A stretch of 64,000 nucleotides of DNA, taken from assembly GCA_902774185.1 (NCBI GenBank), contig CACYHE010000011.1, positions 1-64,000 on the forward strand, read 5' to 3'. Of this stretch, positions 26,281 to 34,897 are shown piece by piece; the stretch's first letter is position 1; each line of letters starts with the position of its first letter. The DNA is from an uncultured Bacteroidales bacterium (GTDB lineage: Bacteria; Bacteroidota; Bacteroidia; Bacteroidales; Paludibacteraceae). The notes below the pieces were generated by a model that was not told the origin of the DNA, made no database searches, and saw nothing but the letters and a program-made list of their open reading frames with translations. The position numbers and the translations under genes were made by a program.

Positions 26281-26329
26281 CTGAAAAATTTCTATTTATA
26301 CAAATAAATACGATTATTTTTCACAATTT

Positions 26330-26362
26330 TTTGCATATATGCAAATATTTTAGTACTTTTGC
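26330..26362 (+). promoter_or_regulatory. promoter of aroC
   Basis: TTTGCATATATGCAAA (a perfect 16-bp palindrome at 26330-26345) holds the -33 TTTG; TACTTTTGC follows at 26354-26362, eight bases before the ATG. The palindrome resembles the -33 region of other promoters here, so it may be promoter consensus rather than an operator. Confidence 0.68.
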
Positions 26363-26370
26363 AGTCAATT

Positions 26371-27342
26371 ATGAGTTCATTTGGAGAAAATTGGACATTT
26401 ACCGGTTTCGGCGAGTCGCATGGAGCGGCTGTCGGAGGTGTGTTGGACGGTGTACCGGCAGGACTGCATATTGACCTCGATATGATTCGTGAGGAATTGG
26501 ATCGTCGTGCCGGAAGAAGCCTCACCCCTCCCCTCTCCCGAAGAGAGGGAGTATCTTCGCGAGCAATGAAGGAACCCGACGAAGTCGAGTGGCTCAGCGG
26601 CGTTATCGAGAATACAGACCGCTGCGCTGACGGAACACAGAGCACAGACTTAATTACATTGGGAACGCCGATTGCTTTTATCATACGGAATAAAGACGCC
26701 CGGCCGGAAGACTACGAATGGCTCCGGCGCACTTACCGTGTGGGACATGCCGATAAGGTGTATGAACTCAAATACGGTATTCGTGATTGGCGAGGAGGCG
26801 GTAGGGCTTCGGCACGAGAGACAGCAGGACGGGTAGTAGCCGGTTGCATTGCCAAACAGCAGTTAGCGCAACGAGGTATCACTATCCATGCCGAGTTGAT
26901 ACAAGTGGGCGCTGAGACCGATCCGGCTCGTTATGCGGATACGATCGCTGCCTATCAGCAAGACGGTGATTCCATCGGAGGTATCATCGAGTGTCGTATC
27001 AACGGTATGCCGGTAGGAGTAGGAGAACCGGTGTTCGACAAACTGCAGGCCCATCTGGCTTTTGCTATTATGAGTATCAATGCCTGCAAGGGATTCGAGT
27101 ACGGTACCGGTTTTGGCGGCGTGACGCAAGCCGGCAGTGCCATCAATGCCATCTCCGGAGGTATATCGGGCGGTATCAGCGATGGTTCTGAGATCGTCTT
27201 CCGTTGTGTATTCAAACCTACCCCTTCCACTCCCAAAGCAGGGGTCAAAGGTCGTCACGACGCCTGTGTGGCGGTGCGTGCCGTACCGGTAGTAGAAGCG
27301 ATGACTGCATTAGCAATAATCAATTTGACAGAACAACAATAA
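26371..27342 (+). CDS. aroC: chorismate synthase, compact form
   Basis: 323 residues; converts EPSP to chorismate with reduced FMN. Seen: GFGESHGAAVGGVLDG, YGIRDWRGGGRASARET, SINACKGFEYGTGF, and C-terminal KGRHDACVAVRAVPVVEAM. About 350-360 residues is usual; here the region between ELIQVGAE and GDSIGG and the segment before GGISGGISDG are shorter. Conversely about 14 residues (PPLSRREGVSSRAM) are inserted after RAGRSL, encoded by a CT-rich palindrome at 26528-26551. It forms a pair with the polyprenyl synthase gene one base downstream. Confidence 0.9.
   Translation: MSSFGENWTFTGFGESHGAAVGGVLDGVPAGLHIDLDMIREELDRRAGRSLTPPLSRREGVSSRAMKEPDEVEWLSGVIENTDRCADGTQSTDLITLGTPIAFIIRNKDARPEDYEWLRRTYRVGHADKVYELKYGIRDWRGGGRASARETAGRVVAGCIAKQQLAQRGITIHAELIQVGAETDPARYADTIAAYQQDGDSIGGIIECRINGMPVGVGEPVFDKLQAHLAFAIMSINACKGFEYGTGFGGVTQAGSAINAISGGISGGISDGSEIVFRCVFKPTPSTPKAGVKGRHDACVAVRAVPVVEAMTALAIINLTEQQ
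26528..26551. repeat. palindromic insert inside aroC
   Basis: CTCCCCTCTC-CCGAA-GAGAGGGAG, an imperfect hairpin in frame at a spot where AroC proteins normally have a short loop. The sequence looks like the CCCCTCTCCC palindromic repeats scattered in many bacterial genomes. Confidence 0.6.
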
Positions 27343-27343
27343 T

Positions 27344-28336
27344 ATGGCAACAATAGCAGAGATACGCAAACCTATCGAGGCGGAATGGAAGCAGTATGAG
27401 CGAATGATGGAGACCTCGCTGCGGGCGGACAATAAACTGCAGCAGGAAGTACTGCATTATGTCGGTTCGCGACGTGGCAAACAGTTACGCCCTTTATTGG
27501 TATTACTCAGCGCACAACTATGTAATCCTATCACCGACAAGACCCTTCGTTCGGCAGTGGCTTTGGAGTTGCTGCACACCGCCAGTTTGGTTCATGACGA
27601 TGTGGTGGACAGTTCGGACACCCGACGGGGAGCTCCCGCCGTGCATGTCAAATGGACCAATAAAGTGGCGGTACTCATCGGCGACTATATGCTGGCCAAA
27701 GTGATCGGGTTGGTTGCCGAAGTGCGTAATATCCGTATTCTCGAGATCGTGTCGCACTTAGGCAAAAGCCTCAGCAGCGGAGAGATGGTACAACTGCATG
27801 TAGGACAAAGCATGTGGATCGATGAAGAACGCTATTTCATAGTGATCGAACAAAAGACCGCCCAACTCTTTCAAGCCTGCGCAGAAGCGGGGGCGGAGAG
27901 TGCCGGTTGTACGCTCCGTCAACGCACTGCCTTGCGCGAATACGGTCGGTTATTAGGACTTTGTTTTCAGATCAAAGATGATATCTTCGATTATAGCGAC
28001 CTCGAAGAGATCGGTAAACCTACCATGAGTGATCTCAGGGACGGCAAAGTGACGTTACCCCTCATTGAAGCTTTACGCCGGGCACCGCAAGACGAAGCGG
28101 AACATATCCGCGAATTGGGAGAACTGTTAGCGGCACACAGTGAGACGCTGGATACAGAAAAAGCACTACAGGAGATCAAAGCCTTCGTGCTTCGTTTCCA
28201 TGGCGACGAATATGCCGTACAACTGATGCTGGATTATAAAAAACAAGCCACAGAAGCCTTATCGGTTTTCCGTGACTGCGCTGAGAAAAAGAGTCTGTTG
28301 GATCTACTCGACTACGCCATCAATCGCGTTCAGTAA
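27344..28336 (+). CDS. polyprenyl diphosphate synthase
   Basis: 330 residues. Trans-prenyl transferase that builds the side chain of menaquinone or a similar long isoprenoid. First Asp-rich motif LVHDDVVD, second QIKDDIFDY; also GKQLRPLLVLLSA and GDYMLAKV. Size and absence of a bulky stop residue before the first motif fit octaprenyl or solanesyl synthases, but chain length cannot be fixed by eye. ATG follows the aroC stop by one base. Its 3' end overlaps the convergent sufD by 33 bases. Confidence 0.9.
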   Translation: MATIAEIRKPIEAEWKQYERMMETSLRADNKLQQEVLHYVGSRRGKQLRPLLVLLSAQLCNPITDKTLRSAVALELLHTASLVHDDVVDSSDTRRGAPAVHVKWTNKVAVLIGDYMLAKVIGLVAEVRNIRILEIVSHLGKSLSSGEMVQLHVGQSMWIDEERYFIVIEQKTAQLFQACAEAGAESAGCTLRQRTALREYGRLLGLCFQIKDDIFDYSDLEEIGKPTMSDLRDGKVTLPLIEALRRAPQDEAEHIRELGELLAAHSETLDTEKALQEIKAFVLRFHGDEYAVQLMLDYKKQATEALSVFRDCAEKKSLLDLLDYAINRVQ

Positions 28337-28963
28337 AGGAGTTAGGGAATCAGGGATGAGAGCGTTAGGGATTTTATCCAACACTTCCCGCATAAACGCG
28401 CCTACCAACAGTTGGCGCGCTTTTTGTTTGTCTATTCCGCGTTGCTGCATATAGAACAGCGCCGACTCGTCCAACTGCCCCGTAGAAGCGCCATGCGTCG
28501 CTTTCACATCGTCTGCATAGATCTCCAACTGCGGCTGCGTGCGCATCTCTGCCGTATCTGAGAGAAGCAGATTCCGATTGGTCTGATGTGCTTCGGTCTG
28601 TTGCGCGTCTTGGGCGATCTTGAGGTCGCCTATGAAATGTCCTTGGGCATTATCGTCCAGCACGAACTTAATCAACTGATTCGAAGAACCGCCTCCTATG
28701 GCATGCAGTACATGCGTCTCTGTCGTCACACGCTCCTCGCCATGCAGGTATGCCATGGCATAGATCTCGGTCTCACAACCTTCACCGAGCTGGTCTATGA
28801 AAATAGAATTTCTAGTGTCTCTAGTGCCTCTAGGATCTATAGATACATTCACCACCACAACCTTCACCTTCGAACCAGTCTCTTGTTCGATATGCAAGTT
28901 GACCTGTTCGTTGACAAACACGTGTTCAAACACCTCGCCTTTATGCAATACCATCGTATCCAT
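28304..28963 (-). CDS. sufD: SufD, short form (C-terminal half only)
   Basis: About 219 residues from ATG 28963 (ATG 28954 is also possible), overlapping the sufC 3' end. It matches the beta-helix and C-terminal helical part of Suf[63 protein letters not shown]. SufD usually has 400-450 residues; the N-terminal helical half is absent and there is no room for it because sufC overlaps. SufD pairs with SufB and SufC in Fe-S cluster assembly. sufB is not in the window. A 9-bp repeat (28811-28842) in frame encodes [10 protein letters not shown]. Confidence 0.85.
   Translation of the reverse strand: MDTMVLHKGEVFEHVFVNEQVNLHIEQETGSKVKVVVVNVSIDPRGTRDTRNSIFIDQLGEGCETEIYAMAYLHGEERVTTETHVLHAIGGGSSNQLIKFVLDDNAQGHFIGDLKIAQDAQQTEAHQTNRNLLLSDTAEMRTQPQLEIYADDVKATHGASTGQLDESALFYMQQRGIDKQKARQLLVGAFMREVLDKIPNALIPDSLTPLLNAIDGVVE
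28811..28842. repeat. 9-bp repeat inside sufD
   Basis: TCTAGTGTC TCTAGTGCC TCTAGGATC TATAG; three 9-bp units plus a part, in frame. Confidence 0.75.
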
Positions 28964-29687
28964 GTTCTTCGAGTTCGAGTGCAAGGGTCTTGTCGCCTGT
29001 TTTTACAATTCGTCCATCGGCCAGCACATGCACAAAATCCGGCACGATATAGTCCAACAGACGCTGATAGTGGGTAATGACAATAGAAGCATTATGCGGG
29101 GTCTTCAGACGATTGACTCCTTCCGCCACAATACGCAAGGCATCGATATCCAGACCGCTATCCGTCTCGTCCAGAATAGACAAACAGGGTTCCAACATCG
29201 CCATCTGGAAGATCTCATTTTTCTTTTTCTCTCCTCCGGAGAATCCTTCATTGACCGAACGGTTGTTCAGTTTGTCCGGCAACTCCAGTAGCCGTTTCTT
29301 CTCCCTCATCAGCGCCAGAAACTCCTTGGCGGAAAGCGCTTCTTTCCCTTCATACGCCCGTTTTGCATTCAAGGCCGTTCGCATAAAATTGGTCATACTC
29401 ACGCCGGGAATCTCGACGGGATATTGAAAACTAAGGAACACGCCCGCACGCGCACGAACCTCCGGTGCCATCGCCAACAGGTTCTCGCCACGCAGATACA
29501 CTTCGCCTTGTGTCACTTCATAAGCCGGATTACCGGTCAATACGGCACTGAGTGTTGATTTACCGGCGCCGTTGGGACCCATGATAGCATGCACCTCGCC
29601 TTCATTGATCACGAGGTTAACGCCTTTGAGTATTTCTTTGCCGCCTATCGAGGCATGTAGATTGATTATTTCTAACAGTTTTGACAT
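28941..29687 (-). CDS. sufC: SufC, Fe-S assembly ATPase
   Basis: 248 residues from ATG 29687. ABC ATPase of the SUF system. Walker [12 protein letters not shown]-loop FLSFQYP, signature [11 protein letters not shown], Walker [13 protein letters not shown] and switch His in VITHYQR: all complete. It binds SufB/SufD; sufD follows with overlapping codons. The start codon sits in heptamer repeats (ATTTGCA ATTTGAC ATTTGTC, 29686-29706). Confidence 0.93.
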   Translation of the reverse strand: MSKLLEIINLHASIGGKEILKGVNLVINEGEVHAIMGPNGAGKSTLSAVLTGNPAYEVTQGEVYLRGENLLAMAPEVRARAGVFLSFQYPVEIPGVSMTNFMRTALNAKRAYEGKEALSAKEFLALMREKKRLLELPDKLNNRSVNEGFSGGEKKKNEIFQMAMLEPCLSILDETDSGLDIDALRIVAEGVNRLKTPHNASIVITHYQRLLDYIVPDFVHVLADGRIVKTGDKTLALELEEHGYDGIA

Positions 29688-29706
29688 TTGCAATTTGACA
29701 TTTGTC
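29686..29706. repeat. heptamer repeat at the sufC start
   Basis: ATTTGCA ATTTGAC ATTTGTC: three units, including the sufC start codon on the minus strand. Confidence 0.8.
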
Positions 29707-29715
29707 CTACTTTAA

Positions 29716-29793
29716 TATATATACTATGTATATATAGTAAAAAGTGCCTATTTCCCGTTATCCTATGGGTATCCTATGGTTATCCTATGGTAA
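29716..29793. repeat. AT-rich palindrome and 11-bp tandem repeat
   Basis: TATATATACTATGTATATAT at 29716-29735 also occurs on the minus strand at 56528-56509. Then TCCTATGGGTA TCCTATGGTTA TCCTATGGTAA (29761-29793) is an 11-bp array. No ORF lies in 29707-29851. Confidence 0.75.
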
Positions 29794-29851
29794 AGATACT
29801 ATTGTGATAGTACAAACCCCGCTATTTGATAGTATAAGTCCAGCTAGCCGG

Positions 29852-30862
29852 TTATAGTTGATACATCACGACTTCGCCTACTGCCTGCAGCGTTGCTTTG
29901 GATATATTCGATATGTCATCATTACGCGTGTGCCACCAGTTCGGAAAACCGGACGAACGCATGTCATAATGAATCACATCCACACACGGGATACCGGCGA
30001 TCTCATTCACATAATAATGGTCATCGGTGATATGATACGAACGCGTGGTGGAGAATAAGGAACCGTATCCTAACTTAGCGGCACTGCGCCATATCTGCTC
30101 TTGGTAGTTCTGGGCATACTGCATCGAGAACAGTTCTTTTGGGAAAACGGCATTGGGTGCTCCTACCATATCCAGCACGATGCCATATTGGTAATTGGCG
30201 ACCGGAGATGGGGTATCGGCAATTTGCTGAGCATAGTTCGTTGCCCATAATTGGGAACCCAGACACCAGGTGTCTTCGCGTTCCTGACCCGTATAGAATG
30301 CGGGTGTACCCATATCTTCGCAATCGAAGAAGACAATATCCACCGGTGTACGGAAACTCGAATCTGCCATCCGCAATCCTAACTGTCTTGCCACTTCCAG
30401 CAACACACCTACCCCACTGGCACCGTCGTTGGCGCCGGGTACGTTATAGAACCGATCCGCGTAGTTCGCTTCTTCGTCACACCAAGGACGGGTATCGTAA
30501 TGTGCGCCTAAGAGGATACGGGGCCGTGAAGCCGTCTGCGGCGTATAGAAATGTCCGATGATGTTATATATCTGCTGATTGTTACCGCGATAATCCGGCA
30601 TCATCCCTTTCTGCAATTCGACCTCGGCGCCAAAAGCACGCAATTGTTCAATCAACCATACCGCACATTGCATATGGGAAGCACCATTCGGCACACGCGG
30701 TCCAAATGCCATCTGTTTCTCAATATACACGTACGCACTATCTGCACAAAAAGCAGGACGGTCAACAACGACCGGCTTCTTACCGCAAGCCGTCAGAAGT
30801 ACGAAGGACAAAAGTACGATGTACGATTTATGTACGAAGGATATATTTACGAAGGATTTCAT
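29852..30862 (-). CDS. M28 peptidase / glutaminyl cyclase-like lipoprotein
   Basis: 336 residues. Lipoprotein signal (LLSFVLLTAC). Metal-site motifs of the M28/glutaminyl-cyclase family: LLGAHYDTRPW, PGANDGASGVGVLLE, VFFDCEDMG, and C-terminal WWHTRNDDISNI. Such proteins are either aminopeptidases or cyclise N-terminal Gln; bacterial family members with AHYDTRP..ANDGASG..FFDxED are often called glutamine cyclotransferase. The ATG directly follows the prs stop. The first codons are rich in TACGAAGGA-type repeats. Confidence 0.85.
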   Translation of the reverse strand: MKSFVNISFVHKSYIVLLSFVLLTACGKKPVVVDRPAFCADSAYVYIEKQMAFGPRVPNGASHMQCAVWLIEQLRAFGAEVELQKGMMPDYRGNNQQIYNIIGHFYTPQTASRPRILLGAHYDTRPWCDEEANYADRFYNVPGANDGASGVGVLLEVARQLGLRMADSSFRTPVDIVFFDCEDMGTPAFYTGQEREDTWCLGSQLWATNYAQQIADTPSPVANYQYGIVLDMVGAPNAVFPKELFSMQYAQNYQEQIWRSAAKLGYGSLFSTTRSYHITDDHYYVNEIAGIPCVDVIHYDMRSSGFPNWWHTRNDDISNISKATLQAVGEVVMYQL

Positions 30863-31822
30863 TTATCTTATATTGGTTTCACTGACGGAAGTGTGGTTCT
30901 GAATCGCACGAATCGTTTGTGCAATAGGTACTGCCAGACTCTCTACATGCAGTTTGGAGCAACGAGACGGATCAAACGGAATCGAATCGGTGCATACCAG
31001 TTCTTCCAGTACCGATTCCTCAATGCGCTTACATGCCTCTCCGCTCAGTACGCCGTGTGTCACCACTGCCCGAACCGACTTGGCTCCTCCTTCTTTCATC
31101 ACTTCTGCCGCTTTGCATAAAGTACCTGCCGTATCGGCGATATCGTCGTAAAGCACCACATCCTTTCCGTACACATCTCCTAATACACGAATCTCCGACA
31201 CTTTGTTAAAGTCCGGACGATTCTTATAGCAGATCACCATCGGCACTTCCCGATCAGTCATCACATGCAACTTCTTGGCGAAGTTAGATGCCCGTTTGGA
31301 ACCACCCACATCCGGCGATGCCACAATCAGTTTCTTCAGATTCAAGTTGGCGATATACGGTGCCAACACATTGGAACCGTAGATATGATCTACCGGTATA
31401 TCAAAGAACCCCTGTATCTGGTCTGCATGCAGATCCACTGTAATGACACGATCCGCTCCGGCTGTCTGTAACATGTTCGCTACCACCTTAGCCCCGATCG
31501 ACACACGCGGTTTGTCTTTGCGGTCCTGACGCGCCCAACCGAAATACGGGATGACCGCAATCACTTTCGCCGCACTGGCACGCTTGGCAGCATCAATCAT
31601 CAGCAGCAACTCCATCAGGTTGTCACTGCTCGGGCAAGTCGATTGCACCAGATAGACTGATTGACCACGAACCGATTCCTCAAAGTAAGTACAGAACTCA
31701 CCGTCCGAGAAACGGTCAATACGCAGTTTTCCCAACTCGCAACCCAACTCAGCACAGATTCCTTGTGCCAAAGCCTCGCCTTTCGACCCGGCGAAGATCT
31801 TAAATTGTTTGGATTCTTCCAT
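30863..31822 (-). CDS. prs: ribose-phosphate pyrophosphokinase (PRPP synthase)
   Basis: 319 residues; makes PRPP from ribose-5-phosphate and ATP. Class I marks: FSDGEFCTYFEESVRG, YFGWARQDRKDKPR, TVDLHADQIQGFF, PRPP loop VVLYDDIADTAGTLC, KR of SPDVGGSKRASNFAKKL. Complete. hpt, which consumes PRPP, is also in the window (61645-62187). Confidence 0.95.
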   Translation of the reverse strand: MEESKQFKIFAGSKGEALAQGICAELGCELGKLRIDRFSDGEFCTYFEESVRGQSVYLVQSTCPSSDNLMELLLMIDAAKRASAAKVIAVIPYFGWARQDRKDKPRVSIGAKVVANMLQTAGADRVITVDLHADQIQGFFDIPVDHIYGSNVLAPYIANLNLKKLIVASPDVGGSKRASNFAKKLHVMTDREVPMVICYKNRPDFNKVSEIRVLGDVYGKDVVLYDDIADTAGTLCKAAEVMKEGGAKSVRAVVTHGVLSGEACKRIEESVLEELVCTDSIPFDPSRCSKLHVESLAVPIAQTIRAIQNHTSVSETNIR

Positions 31823-31834
31823 ATCCCTGATTGC

Positions 31835-32149
31835 TTATTTTTTCTTCTTCTTTTGCGCAGTCAATGCCGTATTCGGTTGGGACAAAAAACGCTCAAAAGC
31901 CTGTGACTCGCAACGCAGTTTACCTTCGGACAAGCGCATAATATCTTCGCGAATACGTTGCACGCCGGACTCCTGATCTCTATTCCACAACATATTACGT
32001 TGCCGCATGCAATGAGCGATATATACTTCCAGAGAATCACGCTCCAGACCCGGCTCCATCTTCGCCGCATAGGCGGTCATATCTTGCACAATACGTCCGT
32101 AGTTACGCATCCGTATCGGCGCAGTATCTCTTCTTAACTGTAATGCCAT
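31835..32149 (-). CDS. DUF4290 protein, half length
   Basis: 104 residues. It matches only the C-terminal half of the Bacteroidota DUF4290 family: APIRMRNYGRIVQDMTAYAA, AHCMRQRNMLWNRD, LSEGKL, and the Lys-rich tail QKKKKK. Full-length members have about 200 residues with a preceding, similar N-terminal half. The ATG is directly after the nuclease gene stop (2-base gap), so there is no hidden N-terminal half upstream. Function unknown. Confidence 0.7.
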   Translation of the reverse strand: MALQLRRDTAPIRMRNYGRIVQDMTAYAAKMEPGLERDSLEVYIAHCMRQRNMLWNRDQESGVQRIREDIMRLSEGKLRCESQAFERFLSQPNTALTAQKKKKK

Positions 32150-32150
32150 A

Positions 32151-33233
32151 CTATTTCTTCCTTATCAAATAAATCATTGTCGGATAGTGGTCTCCATACC
32201 CGTTCTGCCAAACACCGCCTTTGGTGGTACGGAACGGGGTACCTTTGTCTTTACCTTCTTGAACGGTCAAGAACGGTTTATTGAAGATCTGCGCCTTCCA
32301 ATAGGTCCATTTGCCGGACTCCAAGGTCTCGTTCATCAGCGGTTCGCTAATGATAATCTGGTCAAACAGATTCCAACTGCCGTTGTATGCCAATGAACCG
32401 ATTCCGCGATCCAACATCTGCCACATCGTATTGAAAAAGCCGTGCGGCTCTACCTCCTCACGATGCTTGCGTGCCTTCAGTACCTCTTTGCAACTATGAT
32501 TATACGGGTCATCGTTCAAGTCACCCATAATCACAATTTTTGCTTTCGGCTCCTTCAGGTATATCGAATCGCAGATACTCTTGCACAGCATCGCAGCCGT
32601 GTCACGACCCGGACGACTCGCCAACTCTCCTCCGTAACGACTCGGCCAGTGGTTCGTGATAATATGGATCTTCTCCATTCCGAAGCGTTCTCCCTTGCCG
32701 GTTTCCGGCAGCAGATAACCCGATACGCATAACTGCAGACGAGTCTTGATCTCACCGCCATCGGCATAATGCGCTTTCAACTCATATCCGTGTACCTTAC
32801 TCGGCTTGAACAACACGGTGTCATACAAAAAGCCCACATCCACACCACGACGGTCCGGACCCTCTATCAGAATAGGCTTCAGACGACGACCGTACTTGCT
32901 GTTCGCCTCCGCACACAAGTCGTACAAACATCCGATATTCTCTACCTCCGCCACACCGATACAAGCCGCACCGCGCGGATCGACATCCGTACCAAGCTGA
33001 GAAACGGCATACGCCATGTTCTTAATCTTGTTTTCGTACTTCATCGACGTCCACTTCATTCCTCCGTCCGGCAGGTACTCATAGTCGTTCTTCCCCTCGT
33101 CATGAATGGTGTCGAAGAGGTTCTCCAAATTGTAGAATGCAACGCAGCGAACATATTGCCCCTGCTCCTGTGCCTTGGCTGCAACCGCTACCATCAGCAG
33201 AGCCGCTACCAGATACTTCATTGTGTGTTTCAT
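32151..33233 (-). CDS. secreted endonuclease/exonuclease/phosphatase-family protein
   Basis: 360 residues from ATG 33233 (MKHTMKYLVAALLMVAVAAKA signal). Metal-dependent EEP fold: FYNLENLFDT, GVAEVENIGCLYDL (catalytic Glu), ITNHWPSRYGG, IVIMGDLNDDPYN (Asp/Asn), and a final YGDHYPTMIYL (His). Substrate may be nucleic acid or phospholipid-type; this Bacteroidota group is usually annotated only as endonuclease/exonuclease/phosphatase. First gene of the minus-strand run to sufD; own promoter at 33268-33300. Confidence 0.88.
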   Translation of the reverse strand: MKHTMKYLVAALLMVAVAAKAQEQGQYVRCVAFYNLENLFDTIHDEGKNDYEYLPDGGMKWTSMKYENKIKNMAYAVSQLGTDVDPRGAACIGVAEVENIGCLYDLCAEANSKYGRRLKPILIEGPDRRGVDVGFLYDTVLFKPSKVHGYELKAHYADGGEIKTRLQLCVSGYLLPETGKGERFGMEKIHIITNHWPSRYGGELASRPGRDTAAMLCKSICDSIYLKEPKAKIVIMGDLNDDPYNHSCKEVLKARKHREEVEPHGFFNTMWQMLDRGIGSLAYNGSWNLFDQIIISEPLMNETLESGKWTYWKAQIFNKPFLTVQEGKDKGTPFRTTKGGVWQNGYGDHYPTMIYLIRKK

Positions 33234-33267
33234 TGTATGGTGTATTTGATATTTAACAAAACCGGCT

Positions 33268-33300
33268 GCAAAGATACAAAAAAAAATACAATTGTGCAAA
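33268..33300 (-). promoter_or_regulatory. promoter of the secreted EEP gene run
   Basis: Minus strand TTTGCAC (33300-33294) and TATCTTTGC (33276-33268). Divergent from ssb. Confidence 0.62.
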
Positions 33301-33325
33301 TATTTTTGCAAAAATCGCTCAGACT

Positions 33326-33358
33326 ATTGCATATATGCCAAAAAAGTTGTAACTTTGC
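33326..33358 (+). promoter_or_regulatory. promoter of ssb and the polysaccharide genes
   Basis: TTGCATATATG at 33327 and TAACTTTGC at 33350-33358, phylum spacing; 65-base leader before the ATG. Confidence 0.68.
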
Positions 33359-33423
33359 AGCCCAAAAGGTTTTTGAAACCCGAGAAACACAAAATGGTAA
33401 CTATTTAAATCGTAGATGGTTTT

Positions 33424-33861
33424 ATGTCAAGCGTAAACAAAGTGATTTTAATTGGTAACGTAGGTGCAGATCCCGAAGTACGTTACTTGGACAGAGGCGT
33501 AGCAATTGCAAATTTCAATTTGGCTACTACAGAACGCGGTTATGTAATGCAAAACGGCACACAAGTGCCGGATGTGACCGAATGGCACTCTATCGTGCTA
33601 TGGCGTAACTTGGCCGAGTGGGCACAGCAGAACCTGCGCAAGAGTATGAAAGTGTATGTAGAGGGCAAACTCAAAACACGCGCATGGGAGAAAGACGGAC
33701 AGATCAGACGTAAGACGGAAGTTATTGCCGAGAATATTCAGATTCTCTACCGTCCCGAGCAATACAGACGTAATGACGGATTGCGCATCAACAACGAGGA
33801 AGAAGGGGCTGCCGAAGAAGCACCAATGACGGAATCTACGGATTTTAACGATATCTTCTAA
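33424..33861 (+). CDS. ssb: single-stranded DNA-binding protein
   Basis: 145 residues. OB fold with VNKVILIGNVGADPEVRY, ANFNLATTE, EWHSIVLWRNLAEWAQQ and VEGKLKTRAWEKDG; the acidic tip reads STDFNDIF, a variant of the usual DDLPF end that docks repair proteins. The stop overlaps the next ATG by one base (TAATG). Confidence 0.93.
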   Translation: MSSVNKVILIGNVGADPEVRYLDRGVAIANFNLATTERGYVMQNGTQVPDVTEWHSIVLWRNLAEWAQQNLRKSMKVYVEGKLKTRAWEKDGQIRRKTEVIAENIQILYRPEQYRRNDGLRINNEEEGAAEEAPMTESTDFNDIF

Positions 33862-34820
33862 TGACCAACAAAGAACGCTATACCGAATGGGTAGCCACGC
33901 AGGAATACCTTCCCATCTCCATGCAACCGTGGTGGATGGATGCCGTTTGTGCCGGTAAGGAGTGGGATGTGCTGTTTGCGGAAGATGAGCAGCACCGGAT
34001 TCTCGGTGTGATGCCCTACCTCCTTCGCAAACGTGCATGGTTCCGCTATATCCTGATGCCGCCTATGTCGCAATCCGGCGGTATATGGGTTACTCCCGAA
34101 GTGACAGGCGACCGATGGAAAACAGCCGAAGTATGTCGCCAGTTCAAAGAGCAACTGGATGGAATGGGTTTGGCCTATTACTACCAGCAGTATATCCCGG
34201 GAAGCCTTTGCGTGGAGGCCTTGCAGGGCCTTGGATTCAAGACCAGAGAGCGTGTCACCTATCGCGTCGAAGATCTGAGTGACATGGACACGCTCATCGC
34301 TTCGTTCAGCAAGAACAAACGCCGGCAGTTACAGAAAGCATTAGGATTACGTGCCGACCGCTCGATGGATATTGAGGCCTTTTGGCGTTTTCACTCCCGT
34401 TGTCTGGAGATGCGCAAGCGTCGTTGCTCCTACACACGCGAATTCCTGTTAGTACTGGAGCGCAAAGCCAGACGCAACAAGCAATGCGCGATTATCAGTA
34501 TCTGCAATGCGGAAGGGCAACCCTACGCAGCCGCTTTCCTTGTGTGGGATAACCGGTACATGTACTACCTCATCCCTTCTTACGACCCCGGTTTTGCAGA
34601 ATCCGGCGCATCCGCAATGCTCGTGTTGGAGGCCATGAAACTGGCACGGGAGAAACAAGTGCACTTTGATTTTGAAGGTTCCATGGAACGCGGTATAGCG
34701 AACCACTATAAGCAGTTCGGATCCAAAGCGGTCACCTATTTTTCGGTAGAGAAATACTACAAACCGCTCTTCCGTCTTGCTATATGGTTCCAGAAGTTGC
34801 GTGAACTTAAGTTCCATTAA
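33861..34820 (+). CDS. FemAB/GNAT-like acyltransferase
   Basis: 319 residues, cytosolic. The pattern is that of FemAB-type/BioF2-like tandem GNAT proteins: IMPYLLRKR-type strand (GVMPYLLRKRAW), PPMSQSGGIW, SFSKNKRRQLQKA (substrate loop), AFLVWDNRYMYYLIPSYDP, and FDFEGSMERGIANHYKQFGS near the end, the typical acyl-binding block. It probably adds an acyl or amino-acyl group to a glycan or lipid precursor. Its place before glycosyltransferases and a flippase suggests surface polysaccharide work. Confidence 0.78.
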   Translation: MTNKERYTEWVATQEYLPISMQPWWMDAVCAGKEWDVLFAEDEQHRILGVMPYLLRKRAWFRYILMPPMSQSGGIWVTPEVTGDRWKTAEVCRQFKEQLDGMGLAYYYQQYIPGSLCVEALQGLGFKTRERVTYRVEDLSDMDTLIASFSKNKRRQLQKALGLRADRSMDIEAFWRFHSRCLEMRKRRCSYTREFLLVLERKARRNKQCAIISICNAEGQPYAAAFLVWDNRYMYYLIPSYDPGFAESGASAMLVLEAMKLAREKQVHFDFEGSMERGIANHYKQFGSKAVTYFSVEKYYKPLFRLAIWFQKLRELKFH

Positions 34821-34855
34821 ATCATCAATCACCAATCACCAATCACCAATTAAGA
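34821..34855. repeat. heptamer repeat at the start of the GT4 gene
   Basis: ATCATCA ATCACCA ATCACCA ATCACCA ATTAAGA: five 7-bp units, beginning right at the upstream stop and running up to the codons that encode the first GT4 strand. Confidence 0.88.
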
Positions 34856-34897
34856 ATATTATTCTTAACCCCTTGGTATCCGTCGGAACGCGATGCC

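Noticed and set aside
26330-26345. TTTGCATATATGCAAA as a specific operator
   Set aside because: The same TTTGCATAT words stand at the -33 place of several unrelated promoters here, so promoter consensus explains it.
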